Shown piece after piece: positions 33,511-41,693 of a stretch of 64,000 nt of DNA. The position numbers and the translations under genes were made by a program. This DNA comes from Myxococcales bacterium (GTDB taxonomy: Bacteria; Myxococcota_A; Polyangia; Haliangiales; Haliangiaceae). Position 1 is the stretch's first letter. The number at the start of each line of letters is the position of its first letter. The stretch lies in contig JAQBQE010000002.1 in the NCBI GenBank assembly GCA_028287135.1, positions 62,001-126,000 on the forward strand, given 5' to 3'. The notes below the pieces were generated by a model. The model saw only the letters and a list, made by a program, of their open reading frames with translations, searched no databases and was not told the origin of the DNA.

Positions 33511-34335
33511 TCAGCTGACCGTGACTTGCGGCGCCGGGAACCAGTACGGCTGCCCGTTCGGCATCATGCACTGGTACTGACCCTGGGCCGCGGCGACCAC
33601 CGTCGCCGGATAGCGCTGGCCGTCGCCGGGCGCCACGAACACCTGCATGCCCGGCGAGAATGCCTGCTGCATCTGCTGCTGCGGCTGCTGCTGCATGTGC
33701 TGCATCGGGGGCTGCTGCATCTGCGGCTGCTGCATGTGCTGCGGCTGCTGCATCTGCGGCTGCTGGTGCTGCATGTGCTGCGGCTGCTGCATGTGCTGCG
33801 GCTGCTGGTGCTGCATGTGCTGCGGCTGCTGCATCGGCGGCTGACCGGCAGCGAGCTGCTGCTGGGGCTGACCGGGGGGCAGGGCGCCGCCCGCCATCGC
33901 CGCGAGCTGTCCCGACGCGACGAGCCCTGGCACCTGCTCGAGGAACTGCTTGGTGCCGGCGACCTGCTTGAACCAGGGCGAGATCCGCAGCGTCTGCGCG
34001 GGACCGTTCGACATGTGGAACGTCATCGCCTTGTTGTTGGCGATGCCGCTGGTCGTGACCTTGGTCAGCGCGCGGACGTCGTACTGCTCGACGCCGAGGT
34101 TCTGCTGCTGGGGGCCACCCTTCCAGAATCCCATCTTCGTACGGATGAAGATCAGGCGACGGTTGGTCAGGACGGCGAAGTACGCCTTCGTCATCAAGAA
34201 CAACAGCAGGCCACCGACGAGGAGCATCTGCATCAGCAGGCCGGGCTGCCGACGCATGTACGCGGTGTGCAGCACCTGCTCGCCGGGCTGCAACATCGGT
34301 TGGATCTGTGCTTGGAGATAGTCGTCGCCGGTCAC
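33511..34335 (-). CDS. PH-like domain protein with MQQPQH repeats and a Tudor/SH3-like tail
   Basis: A 274-residue protein in three parts. The first ~150 residues contain a hydrophobic segment (LLMQMLLVGGLLLFLM) and 'AYFAVLTNRRLIFIRTKMG', a pattern typical of bacterial PH-like domains. Residues about 165-230 are a Met/Gln/Pro/His repeat (PQHMQQ and relatives). The last ~45 residues (GMQVFVAPGDGQRYPATVVAAAQGQYQCMM...YWFPAPQVT) look like a small Tudor/SH3 barrel. GTG 34335 has GAGG 5 nt upstream. Function unknown. Confidence 0.7.
   Translation of the reverse strand: MTGDDYLQAQIQPMLQPGEQVLHTAYMRRQPGLLMQMLLVGGLLLFLMTKAYFAVLTNRRLIFIRTKMGFWKGGPQQQNLGVEQYDVRALTKVTTSGIANNKAMTFHMSNGPAQTLRISPWFKQVAGTKQFLEQVPGLVASGQLAAMAGGALPPGQPQQQLAAGQPPMQQPQHMQHQQPQHMQQPQHMQHQQPQMQQPQHMQQPQMQQPPMQHMQQQPQQQMQQAFSPGMQVFVAPGDGQRYPATVVAAAQGQYQCMMPNGQPYWFPAPQVTVS
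33647..33845. repeat. Coding minisatellite of CTG/CAT trinucleotides
   Basis: About 200 bp made almost wholly of CTGCTGCATGTG- and CTGCGGCTG-type units, encoding the MQQPQH repeats of the PH-like protein on the minus strand. Near-identical adjacent units make length variation by slippage likely. Confidence 0.75.
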
Positions 34336-34372
34336 GCTCGCCTCACTCGTTGGTTGGGTTGAGTTGCTACGA

Positions 34373-35263
34373 TTACAAAATCACGGTCGGTGCACAGGTC
34401 GAGACACCGGCGCCGACGATGCGGCGGCCTGGCGCGGCGGTCATGCCCTTGAGCTGACCATTGGCACCATGGATCTGGTAGACGGTCGTCTGGGTCTCGC
34501 TTCCCTTCATCAGGAAGATCCAGAAGTCGCCACCCCACGCCGCGAACGCCCACGCCATCGGCTGGCCCGAGAGCGTGCCCGGCAGCGTGAAGGTGGTGAG
34601 GGCAGCGCCGTTCGCCTTGTTCAGCTTCTCGATCCGGGCACCACTCGCGCTCGGGAAGAACCCCCACAGCTCGGCGCTACCGGTACCGGTGAGCTCGGGC
34701 CAGCCGGTGACGGTGCCCTTCGACATCGCGCTCATCGAGGTCGTGTCGAGCGTCGCCAGCGTGGAGGTCGGCGCGTCGGGACCCGAGCCACCGGCGACGA
34801 ACAGCTTGTCCGTCGTGCCGCCGGCCACCTCGGTCGAGAACCCCATGCCGAACTGCTGAAGTCCGAGCTGCGTGCTCCAGCTCGTCGCCGTGCATGCCAG
34901 GGTCGTCGTGTTGACCTTGTAGACGTCGCCGTCGCTGTAGAGCACCCACGCATTGGTGTCGCGATCGATCGACATCGAGAACGGCGTCGCGAGGAAGCCG
35001 GCCGGGCACGACAGGTTGCCGATGTCCGTGAACGTCTTCGTCATCGGGTCGAACTTCGAGAGCTTGTTGTTCTCGTCGACGACGTACACGAGCTTCGACG
35101 CATCCGAGCAGGTGTCCCGGTTGGGCCCGCCGTCGCCGTCGTTGTTGCCACCGTCGGTGCCAGGGGCATCGTCGCCCTGATCGCGAGAGGTCGGCCCACA
35201 GCCCACGAGCAGCGCAGCTGCGAGCGCGAGCGAACCCATAGCATTCCACCGGAGGTCGAGCAT
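34373..35263 (-). CDS. Lipoprotein with beta-propeller-like repeats
   Basis: A 296-residue lipoprotein with signal 'MGSLALAAALLVGC' and lipobox LVGC, then a disordered Asp/Gly-rich linker (GTDGGNNDGDGGPN). The mature domain has WD40/NHL-like strands: 'KLVYVVDENNKLSKFDPMTKTFTDIG' and 'NAWVLYSDGDVYKVNTTTL'. ATG 35263 is preferred over ATG 35239 because minus-strand TAGCTT ends exactly 6 nt upstream. No specific function recognised. Confidence 0.75.
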   Translation of the reverse strand: MLDLRWNAMGSLALAAALLVGCGPTSRDQGDDAPGTDGGNNDGDGGPNRDTCSDASKLVYVVDENNKLSKFDPMTKTFTDIGNLSCPAGFLATPFSMSIDRDTNAWVLYSDGDVYKVNTTTLACTATSWSTQLGLQQFGMGFSTEVAGGTTDKLFVAGGSGPDAPTSTLATLDTTSMSAMSKGTVTGWPELTGTGSAELWGFFPSASGARIEKLNKANGAALTTFTLPGTLSGQPMAWAFAAWGGDFWIFLMKGSETQTTVYQIHGANGQLKGMTAAPGRRIVGAGVSTCAPTVIL

Positions 35264-35326
35264 CGGGCGAAGCTATCACGCAGCCCCGAGGGCTCGCCGA
35301 CAAAATGCCGCACCCGGTCTCCGCAC

Positions 35327-35346
35327 TAGTGGAGGACCGTCCACTA
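35327..35346. promoter_or_regulatory. Operator-like inverted repeat upstream of the encapsulin operon
   Basis: TAGTGGA and TCCACTA are perfect inverted 7-bp arms with a 6-bp centre (GGACCG). The site lies 111 bp before the encapsulin ATG in a 193-bp intergenic gap. No repressor is encoded next to it. The 7-6-7 geometry is the same as in the inverted repeat before the rhodanese gene. The rest of the gap (35347-35456) has an unassigned AGGAGG and no clear promoter. Confidence 0.45.
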
Positions 35347-35456
35347 ACCAGGAGGAAAGCGCGCAGCAGCCGCGATCTCTCCGCAAGTCTCGGCCGTTAT
35401 TCTCACGGGCGCCGAACGGTGATCGCAAGCTCACGTGTTACGACCCAATCACGATC

Positions 35457-36371
35457 ATGGCCGACACCCCCGACGATCCCCGCATGCTCGGTGAGCGCGC
35501 TGCTCGCCAGCTCAGCAACACGACCAAGACCCCGCCGTACTGGGTCGGAACCACGCCGCGCTGGCTCGTCCAGCTGTTGCCGTGGACGCCGGTCGAGGCG
35601 GGTGTCTACCGGGTCAACCGGGTCGTCAACTCGGGGTTCGCCGTCGAGTGCAGCCCCGATGATCAGTCCCCGCTGCCGGTCGCACTGATCGACTACGCGG
35701 AGAAGCCGCGCGAGTACACGCTGTCGTCGGTCACGACGACCGTCGAGGTCCACACCCGGATCTCCGATCTGTTCCGCAGCCCCTACGACCAGGTCAAGGA
35801 GCAGCTGACGATCGCGATCGAGCGCGTCAAGGAGAAGCAGGAGGACGAGCTCGTCAACAACGGCGCGTACGGCCTGCTCAACAGCGTCCACGAGTCGATG
35901 CGCGTCAAGCCGCGCGGTGGCGCACCGACGCCCGACGACATGGACGAGTTGATCGCGCGCGTCTGGAAGGAGCCGGCGTTCTTCCTCGCTCATCCCCGTG
36001 CGATCGCAGCGTTCGGTCGCGAGTGCACCCGCCGCGGAGTTCCACCCCCGACGGTCACGATGTTCGGCTCGCCGATGCTGACCTGGCGCGGCATCCCGAT
36101 CGTCCCGTCGGACAAGCTGCACGTCAGCGGCAAGAAGACCGACATCCTGCTGATGCGCACCGGCGAGAAGAAGCGCGGTGTCGTCGGTCTGTTCCAGCCC
36201 GGCATCCCGGGTGAGGTCAGCCCGAGCCTCGCGGTCCGCTTCATGGGGATCAACCAGGTCGGCGCGGCCCAGTATCTGATCACGCTGTACTGCTCGTCGG
36301 CTGTCTTGACCGAGGACGCGATCGGCGTGCTCGAAGGTGTCGAGGTCGACCGGTACCATGAGTACGGATGA
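35457..36371 (+). CDS. Family 2A encapsulin shell protein
   Basis: A 304-residue HK97-fold shell protein related to SrpI. It starts MADTPDDPRMLGERAARQLSNTTKTPPYWVG and includes 'RWLVQLLPWTPVEAGVYRVNRV' and 'FLAHPRAIAAFGRECTRRGVPPPTVTMFGSPMLTWRGIPIVPSDK'. Family 2A shells lack the cyclic-nucleotide-binding domain of family 2B, as this one does. It self-assembles into a protein compartment. The next gene, overlapping by 14 nt, is the cysteine desulfurase cargo, which is the diagnostic context. Family 2A compartments are linked to sulfur metabolism and, in one studied case, storage of elemental sulfur. No phage genes are nearby. Confidence 0.9.
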   Translation: MADTPDDPRMLGERAARQLSNTTKTPPYWVGTTPRWLVQLLPWTPVEAGVYRVNRVVNSGFAVECSPDDQSPLPVALIDYAEKPREYTLSSVTTTVEVHTRISDLFRSPYDQVKEQLTIAIERVKEKQEDELVNNGAYGLLNSVHESMRVKPRGGAPTPDDMDELIARVWKEPAFFLAHPRAIAAFGRECTRRGVPPPTVTMFGSPMLTWRGIPIVPSDKLHVSGKKTDILLMRTGEKKRGVVGLFQPGIPGEVSPSLAVRFMGINQVGAAQYLITLYCSSAVLTEDAIGVLEGVEVDRYHEYG

Positions 36372-38805
36372 TCCAACCCGGTTTGCGCCGCTCGAGTTCC
36401 GGATCCCGCTAGGGTCCGTCGTCGACACGAGCACACCGCCGAACGCGGTGTCGCGCAATCCAGGCCCGAACGCGATCACGGGCGGAAGCCCGGGATTGTC
36501 GACGGGTGCACCGCGCCCGATCGCAGGGCCGACGCTGCCGGATCCGAGCGATCCGCAGGCGATGTCGCTGTTGTTCGCGCAGGTCGCGGGCGATCTGTTC
36601 GGTGGTGGCTCGACCGTGCCGACCCCGAGCGTGTCGTCGCTCGCAGGATCTCCGCATGGGTTGGGGCTGCCGGGCTCCCCGGGCTTCTCGCCGACGTTGA
36701 TTCCAGGTCCTGCGCCCATGGGTGCGGACCTGTCGAACCCGATCAACGCCGGGGTGCCGAGCGGCAGCATGCCGACCTCGTCGATGCCGTCGCACGTCGG
36801 CGATTCGTACGGCGGCGATCTGTCGCCGGTCAGTGGCAATCCCGCGACCAGCCGCAGCGCCGGTTCTCCTCATGACGGCGGCGGCACAGCTCCAGCGTCG
36901 CCTCACAGCGGCGGCGGTTCGCGCGGCGGTGGCGGCGGTACGCCGAGCTACGGTGGCGCCGGCTCTCCCGATCGCGGCCATGATTCCTCGCCGAGCTACG
37001 GGGGTGGTTCGACCCCGACGCATCAGGGCGCTCCGTCCTCGTCGAGCAAGGGCGGCTCATCGTCGTCCGGTCTCGGCGGCACCAGCGCGCCTGGCTACGG
37101 CAACCAGAGCGGTGGCATCCCCAGCTCCTCGTCGACGTTCATCGGTGGTCAGCATGTGCCTCCGCGCGAAGGCGGGGCTGGTCCCACCTCCGCCGTGCCG
37201 CACGGCCTGCCGCCGGCACAGCTCACGCCCGCCTACAGCGGCGGCACCCCGAGCGCACCTCCCGGCGTGATCCACGAGGCGCCCAAGCCGTCGGTGCCGA
37301 GCACGCGCCACGCGACGGCGCCCGTGAGCAGCTCGCCGTTCGGCGACTCCGCGCTCGATCTGTCCTCGCTCGGTCTGTCGCCGCTCGGCCTGTCGTCGGC
37401 GAGCTCGCCGTTCGACGTCGCGGGCATGGACATCCCGATGGTCGACACGATGCCGGGCGGATCGGTCCCGTACTTCATGCCGGGCGCGAACGCGCTCGGT
37501 CTCGACAGCGCGGAGCCGCGGATCGAGGCGCACGAAGCGCGCCCGGGCACGGACTCGGGCCTGGTCCGCGATCTCGGCGGCACGGGCTTCGATCCGTATC
37601 GCGTCCGCAAGGACTTTCCGATCCTCGAGGAACGGGTGCACGGCGGCAAGCGCCTGGTCTGGCTCGACAACGCCGCGACGACGCAGAAGCCGCAGGCCGT
37701 GATCGATCGGATGTCGTACTTCTACGCGCACGAGAACTCGAACGTGCATCGTGCCGCGCATGCGCTCGCGGCACGGGCGACGGATGCGTACGAGAGTGCG
37801 CGCGAGAGCGTGCGTCGCTTCATCAACGCACCATCGACCAAGGAGATCGTGTGGGTCCGCGGCGCGACCGAGGGCATCAACCTCGTCGCGCAGACGTGGG
37901 GCCGCCGCAACGTCGGACGCGGTGACGAGATCGTCATCACCCATCTCGAGCACCACGCGAACATCGTGCCGTGGCAGATGCTGTGTGCCGAGAAGGGCGC
38001 GAAGCTCAAGGTGGCTCCCGTCGACGATCGCGGTGACGTGATCCTCGAGGAATACGAGAAGCTGATGAGCCCGCGCACGCGGCTCGTCGCGATCCCGCAG
38101 GTCTCCAACGCGCTCGGTACGATCACGCCGACCCGCGAGATGGTGGAGATCGCGCATCGCTACGGCGCCCATGTGCTGGTCGATGGCGCGCAGTCGGTCT
38201 CGCACATGCGCGTCGACGTCCAGCAGCTCGACTGCGAGTGGTTCGTGTTCTCCGGTCACAAGGTGTTCGCACCGACCGGGATCGGTGCCGTCTACGGCAA
38301 GCGAGAGGTGCTCGAGAATTCCCCGCCCTGGCAGGGCGGCGGCAACATGATCGAGGACGTCACGTTCGAGAAGACGCGCTACCAGCCCGCACCCTCGCGG
38401 TTCGAGGCAGGCACCGGCAGCATCGGTGATGCGGTCGGTCTCGGCGCGGCCCTCGACTACGTCTCGGCGCTCGGGATCGAGACCATCGATCGCTACGAGC
38501 ACGAGCTCATGGTCTACGGCACCCGCCGTCTCGCGACCGTGCCGGGGCTGACGATGATCGGAACGTCGGCGAACAAGGCCGGCGTCCTGTCGTTCGTGCT
38601 CGATGGCCAGCGCACCGAGGACATCAGCGCGCTGCTCGACAAGGACGGGATCGCCGTCCGCTCCGGACATCACTGCGCGCAACCGATCCTGCGGCGGTTC
38701 GGGCTCGAGGCGACCGTCCGGGCATCGCTCGCTTTCTACAATGTCTGCGAGGACATCGACGCGCTCGTCGAGTCGCTTCACCGGCTCCAATCCGGACGCG
38801 GCTAA
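36358..38805 (+). CDS. Cysteine desulfurase (SufS type), encapsulin cargo with long disordered N-terminus
   Basis: An 815-residue protein. Residues about 411-815 are a complete group II cysteine desulfurase: 'RKDFPILEERVHGGKRLVWLDNAATTQKP', PLP lysine K635 in FSGHKVFAPTG and persulfide cysteine C773 in RSGHHCAQP. Residues 1-410 are Gly/Ser/Pro-rich and presumably disordered, like the cargo-loading domain of other family 2A desulfurases but far longer than the roughly 200-250 residues I know of. A predicted helix, DPQAMSLLFAQVAGDLF (65-81), is the best candidate docking segment. ATG 36358 overlaps the shell gene, so translation is coupled. It yields alanine and enzyme-bound persulfide from cysteine. 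Confidence 0.92.
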   Translation: MSTDDPTRFAPLEFRIPLGSVVDTSTPPNAVSRNPGPNAITGGSPGLSTGAPRPIAGPTLPDPSDPQAMSLLFAQVAGDLFGGGSTVPTPSVSSLAGSPHGLGLPGSPGFSPTLIPGPAPMGADLSNPINAGVPSGSMPTSSMPSHVGDSYGGDLSPVSGNPATSRSAGSPHDGGGTAPASPHSGGGSRGGGGGTPSYGGAGSPDRGHDSSPSYGGGSTPTHQGAPSSSSKGGSSSSGLGGTSAPGYGNQSGGIPSSSSTFIGGQHVPPREGGAGPTSAVPHGLPPAQLTPAYSGGTPSAPPGVIHEAPKPSVPSTRHATAPVSSSPFGDSALDLSSLGLSPLGLSSASSPFDVAGMDIPMVDTMPGGSVPYFMPGANALGLDSAEPRIEAHEARPGTDSGLVRDLGGTGFDPYRVRKDFPILEERVHGGKRLVWLDNAATTQKPQAVIDRMSYFYAHENSNVHRAAHALAARATDAYESARESVRRFINAPSTKEIVWVRGATEGINLVAQTWGRRNVGRGDEIVITHLEHHANIVPWQMLCAEKGAKLKVAPVDDRGDVILEEYEKLMSPRTRLVAIPQVSNALGTITPTREMVEIAHRYGAHVLVDGAQSVSHMRVDVQQLDCEWFVFSGHKVFAPTGIGAVYGKREVLENSPPWQGGGNMIEDVTFEKTRYQPAPSRFEAGTGSIGDAVGLGAALDYVSALGIETIDRYEHELMVYGTRRLATVPGLTMIGTSANKAGVLSFVLDGQRTEDISALLDKDGIAVRSGHHCAQPILRRFGLEATVRASLAFYNVCEDIDALVESLHRLQSGRG

Positions 38806-38865
38806 CCGCGTCAACTACATCCGCTTCAACGGATCCGCTGAAACATCCTCTTGTCCGCGATAACG

Positions 38866-38885
38866 GCTTCCGCTATAACGGAAGC
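38866..38885. promoter_or_regulatory. Inverted repeat enclosing the -10 box of the rhodanese gene
   Basis: GCTTCCG (38866-38872) and CGGAAGC (38879-38885) are perfect inverted arms around CTATAA. The box TATAAC (38874-38879) lies between and over the arms and ends 6 nt before ATG 38886. A dimeric repressor bound here would block RNA polymerase. The direct repeat ATAACGG at 38860 and 38876 adds a second possible half-site arrangement. Confidence 0.5.
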
Positions 38886-39218
38886 ATGGTCGAGACGCTG
38901 ACTGCCACTGCCGCTGCAGACCTGGTATCCCAGCTCGACGTCGACATCGTGGACGTCCGCGATGACCGCGAGTGGAACGCCGGGCACATCCCCGGGGCCC
39001 GCCACATCCCGCTCGAGCAGCTTCGGGCGGATCCGGATGCGTACCTGACGAAGAAGCCGATCCTGTTTGTCTGCGCGCGCGGCATGCGCAGCCTGACCGC
39101 TGCGAAGCTTGCCGAGCGACTCGGATACTCCGAGGTCTACAGCCTCGATGGCGGAACCTCGGCGTGGGCGAAGTCGGGCTACGCGCTGGTCGCCGACGCG
39201 ATGACGATCGCTGCGTGA
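38886..39218 (+). CDS. Single-domain rhodanese sulfurtransferase
   Basis: A 110-residue rhodanese domain. The active-site loop is CARGMRS with persulfide cysteine C63, and the upstream 'IVDVRDDREWNAGHIPGARHIPL' is the CH2A-type region. It would accept sulfane sulfur, plausibly from the desulfurase encoded 80 bp upstream or from the compartment product. It has its own likely promoter (TATAAC, 6-nt spacer) inside an inverted repeat, so it may be induced separately from the shell operon. Rhodaneses are common neighbours of family 2A encapsulins. Confidence 0.92.
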   Translation: MVETLTATAAADLVSQLDVDIVDVRDDREWNAGHIPGARHIPLEQLRADPDAYLTKKPILFVCARGMRSLTAAKLAERLGYSEVYSLDGGTSAWAKSGYALVADAMTIAA

Positions 39219-39417
39219 TCTCCCTGCGTTCGAACACGTAGGCGGATCGAAGCCGATTGCTGAGCGGCGCCCGTGCGAAACCGCCCTGGATGACGTTGGC
39301 GCTCGCTGCTCGCCCATGAAGCTCCGACTGCTCCCGACGCGATTGCGCGTGATTCGCATTCTCCGCGTCGTCCCGCCGGATTTCTGAGATTCCGCTGCGT
39401 GGAACATGGGTTGCGTG

Positions 39418-39440
39418 TCCCTTGGCTACTTACCAAGGGA
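39418..39440 (+). promoter_or_regulatory. Hairpin overlapping the Shine-Dalgarno of the membrane/SRPBCC-like gene
   Basis: TCCCTTGG (39418-39425) and CCAAGGGA (39433-39440) form a perfect 8-bp stem with a 7-nt loop. The right arm contains the Shine-Dalgarno AAGGGAG, 6-7 nt before ATG 39448. Folding would hide the ribosome-binding site; unfolding would expose it. The rest of 39219-39447 holds nothing I can assign. Confidence 0.45.
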
Positions 39441-39447
39441 GATCAAC

Positions 39448-40191
39448 ATGGATACGCATCAGACCCGGGAGCGTGGCGACGGAAAGGTCGGCACGCTCTC
39501 GAAGGGACTCGGCTGGTTGAGCGTAGGACTCGGGGTCGCGGAGATGGCCGCTCCGGCCGCACTCGCGCGCCTGATCGGCGTCCAGCCTGATCGGCGCACG
39601 CGGACGACCCTTCGGTTGTTCGGCGCGCGCGAGATCGCGCACGCGATCGGGATCTTCGCGAAGCCGCGGCAGCCGATGCCAGTGTGGTCGCGCGTGCTCG
39701 GCGACGCGATCGATCTGTCGTTCCTCGCGTGGGCGATGAAGTCGAAGCGCACGAACACCGAACGAATGGTCGGCGCGGTGGTCGCGGTGCTCGGCGTCAC
39801 CGTCCTCGACGTGTTTGCGGGAACGAGCCTGCAGCGCACGGGGCGCGTGCAGCGGCCGCACACCAAGAAGATGAGCGTGACGATCAATCGTCCGCTCCAG
39901 GAAGTCAGCCAGCGCTGGCGGGAGGTCGCCGGTGACCTCTCCAGCAAGGGTCAGGTCACGTTCCGCACCGCGCCAGGGGGGAGGGGGACCGAGGTCTCGC
40001 TGGAGATCCCAACCCCGGGCCGCCTCAAGATGGCAGCGGGACGTCTGCTCCACAACGACGCCGAACAGATGGCGGACGGCGACCTTCGCAAGGTCAAGCA
40101 GCTGATCGAGGTCGGAGAGATCGTGCATTCCGACTCCAGCATCCACCGCGGCATGCACGCCGCTCAGCCCTCGGCCCGGAAGGAGCGCTAG
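39448..40191 (+). CDS. Membrane protein with C-terminal SRPBCC/cyclase-like domain
   Basis: A 247-residue protein. The N-terminal ~120 residues have hydrophobic segments (LSKGLGWLSVGLGVAEMAAPAALARLIGV; MVGAVVAVLGVTVLDVFAG). The C-terminal part ('MSVTINRPLQEVSQRWREV...VTFRTAPGGRGTEVSLEIPTPG') resembles the polyketide-cyclase/START-like SRPBCC family that often adjoins zinc alcohol dehydrogenases. ATG 39448 follows AAGGGAG and the hairpin at 39418-39440. The next gene begins 2 nt after its stop, so the pair is an operon. Confidence 0.75.
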   Translation: MDTHQTRERGDGKVGTLSKGLGWLSVGLGVAEMAAPAALARLIGVQPDRRTRTTLRLFGAREIAHAIGIFAKPRQPMPVWSRVLGDAIDLSFLAWAMKSKRTNTERMVGAVVAVLGVTVLDVFAGTSLQRTGRVQRPHTKKMSVTINRPLQEVSQRWREVAGDLSSKGQVTFRTAPGGRGTEVSLEIPTPGRLKMAAGRLLHNDAEQMADGDLRKVKQLIEVGEIVHSDSSIHRGMHAAQPSARKER

Positions 40192-40193
40192 TC

Positions 40194-41366
40194 ATGCTCG
40201 CAAACTGCTGGCACGGAAAGAAGGATGTCCGCGTCGACCGCGTACCGGATCCCGCAATCCTCAACTCGCGTGATGCGATCGTGAAGATCACGTCGACGAC
40301 GATCTGTGGCTCTGACCTCCATCTCTACAACGGGTTCATCCCGACGATGGAGAAGGGCGACGTGATCGGTCACGAGTTCATGGGCGAGATCGTCGAGCTC
40401 GGGAAGAACGTCACGAACCTCGCGATCGGCGATCGCGTGGTCATCCCGTTCAATATCTTCTGCGGCGTCTGTAACAACTGCCAGGCCGGGCTGTCCGCGG
40501 CCTGCGAGAACTCGAACCCGAATGCCTACATCCAGGAAAAGATGATGGGGCACGCCACGTCGGGCTTCTACGGCTACTCGCACATGACGGGTGGGTTCGC
40601 GGGCGGGCAAGCCGAGTACGCGCGCGTCCCGTTCGCCGATGTGGCAGCCCTCAAGGTTCCGGATCACCTGACCGACGAGCAGGTGCTGTTCCTCAGCGAC
40701 ATCTTCCCGACCGGCTACTTCGGCGCCGACCTGGCCGAGATCAAGCCGGGTCATGTGGTCGCGGTGTGGGGAGCCGGTCCGGTCGGGCAGTTCTCGATCG
40801 CGAGCGCACGGATGATGGGCGCGGAGCGGATCATCGCAATCGATCGCTTCCCGTATCGCCTCCGCATGGCGGCAGAACGCGCCGGCGCGACGGACATCAT
40901 CAACTACGAGGAGGTCAATGTCCTCGAGGCGCTCAAGGAGCTGACCGGTGGCCGCGGACCCGACGCGTGCATCGATGCCGTCGGCATGGAAGCGCACGGT
41001 CACGGTGCGCAGTTCGCGTACGACCGCGCGAAGCAGATGGCCCGGATCGAGCTGGACCGTCCGATCGCGCTGCGAGAAGCGATCATGTCCTGCAAGAACG
41101 GCGGAGTCGTCTCGGTGATCGGTGTGTACGGCGGGTTCATCGACAAGTTCCCGATGGGAGCGCTGATGAACCGCGGCTTGACGCTTCGTTCGGGTCAGTG
41201 CCACGTCAAGCGGTACATGCAGCCGTTGCTCGAGCGGATCGAGCGCGGCGACATCGACCCGAGCTTCGTGATCTCGCACACGATGAACCTTTCGGACGCA
41301 CCGAAGGGCTACGACATGTTCGTCCACAAGGCAGACGAGTCGATGAAGATCGTGCTGCATCCCTGA
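40194..41366 (+). CDS. Zinc-dependent alcohol dehydrogenase (formaldehyde dehydrogenase-like)
   Basis: A 390-residue medium-chain dehydrogenase. Catalytic zinc ligands appear in TTICGSDLHLY (C38) and GHEFMGEI. Structural-zinc-type cysteines are in 'FCGVCNNCQAGLSAACENSNPN', and the NAD-binding motif is VAVWGAGPVGQ. The insertion between these and 'GGFAGGQAEYARVPFAD' matches the glutathione-independent formaldehyde dehydrogenase-like branch. AAGGAG in the end of the upstream gene serves as Shine-Dalgarno. The physiological alcohol or aldehyde is not determined. Confidence 0.92.
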   Translation: MLANCWHGKKDVRVDRVPDPAILNSRDAIVKITSTTICGSDLHLYNGFIPTMEKGDVIGHEFMGEIVELGKNVTNLAIGDRVVIPFNIFCGVCNNCQAGLSAACENSNPNAYIQEKMMGHATSGFYGYSHMTGGFAGGQAEYARVPFADVAALKVPDHLTDEQVLFLSDIFPTGYFGADLAEIKPGHVVAVWGAGPVGQFSIASARMMGAERIIAIDRFPYRLRMAAERAGATDIINYEEVNVLEALKELTGGRGPDACIDAVGMEAHGHGAQFAYDRAKQMARIELDRPIALREAIMSCKNGGVVSVIGVYGGFIDKFPMGALMNRGLTLRSGQCHVKRYMQPLLERIERGDIDPSFVISHTMNLSDAPKGYDMFVHKADESMKIVLHP

Positions 41367-41441
41367 CGCAGCAAGCGGCGACGACCATCCACGCCCCGTG
41401 AAGCGATGGACGTCGTGGCAGCGCGGGGTCTTCTTTTTGCG

Positions 41442-41648
41442 TCATGCGCTCAGTCCGACAGCACCTCGAAGCGATGCGCGGAGAGTCGTGGAGGCGCAGC
41501 AGGTTGTCGTGGCTGCGCACCCCGGGCCGTCGCCCAGCGCGGCGACGACACGCGGGGCGAGCTCCTTGGAGCTGTCGCACTCTGCGAGCGCAGCCATCAG
41601 GTCGCGCTGGACGCATTGCAAGGCATCGGGCATTGCCACCTCACGCAC
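41442..41648 (-). CDS. Possible small protein, 68 residues
   Basis: In the 327-bp gap between the dehydrogenase and the hybrid kinase, the minus strand encodes MREVAMPDALQCVQRDLMAA followed by LAECDSSKELAPRVVAALGDGPG. The first two thirds have codon choice like the neighbouring genes. The cysteine-rich end (GCAATTTCCAST) is less convincing. GTG 41648 or ATG 41633 could start it; TAGGTG lies just upstream. No family recognised; it may be spurious. Confidence 0.3.
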   Translation of the reverse strand: MREVAMPDALQCVQRDLMAALAECDSSKELAPRVVAALGDGPGCAATTTCCASTTLRASLRGAVGLSA

Positions 41649-41693
41649 GGGGCGTCACCTAGCTCGACAGTGCTCTCTCGGCGAGCCATGAGG

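Noticed and set aside
35457-36371. Prophage major capsid protein
   Set aside because: No portal, terminase, protease or tail genes are near, and the overlapping downstream gene is a cysteine desulfurase with a disordered N-terminus, the hallmark of family 2A encapsulin.
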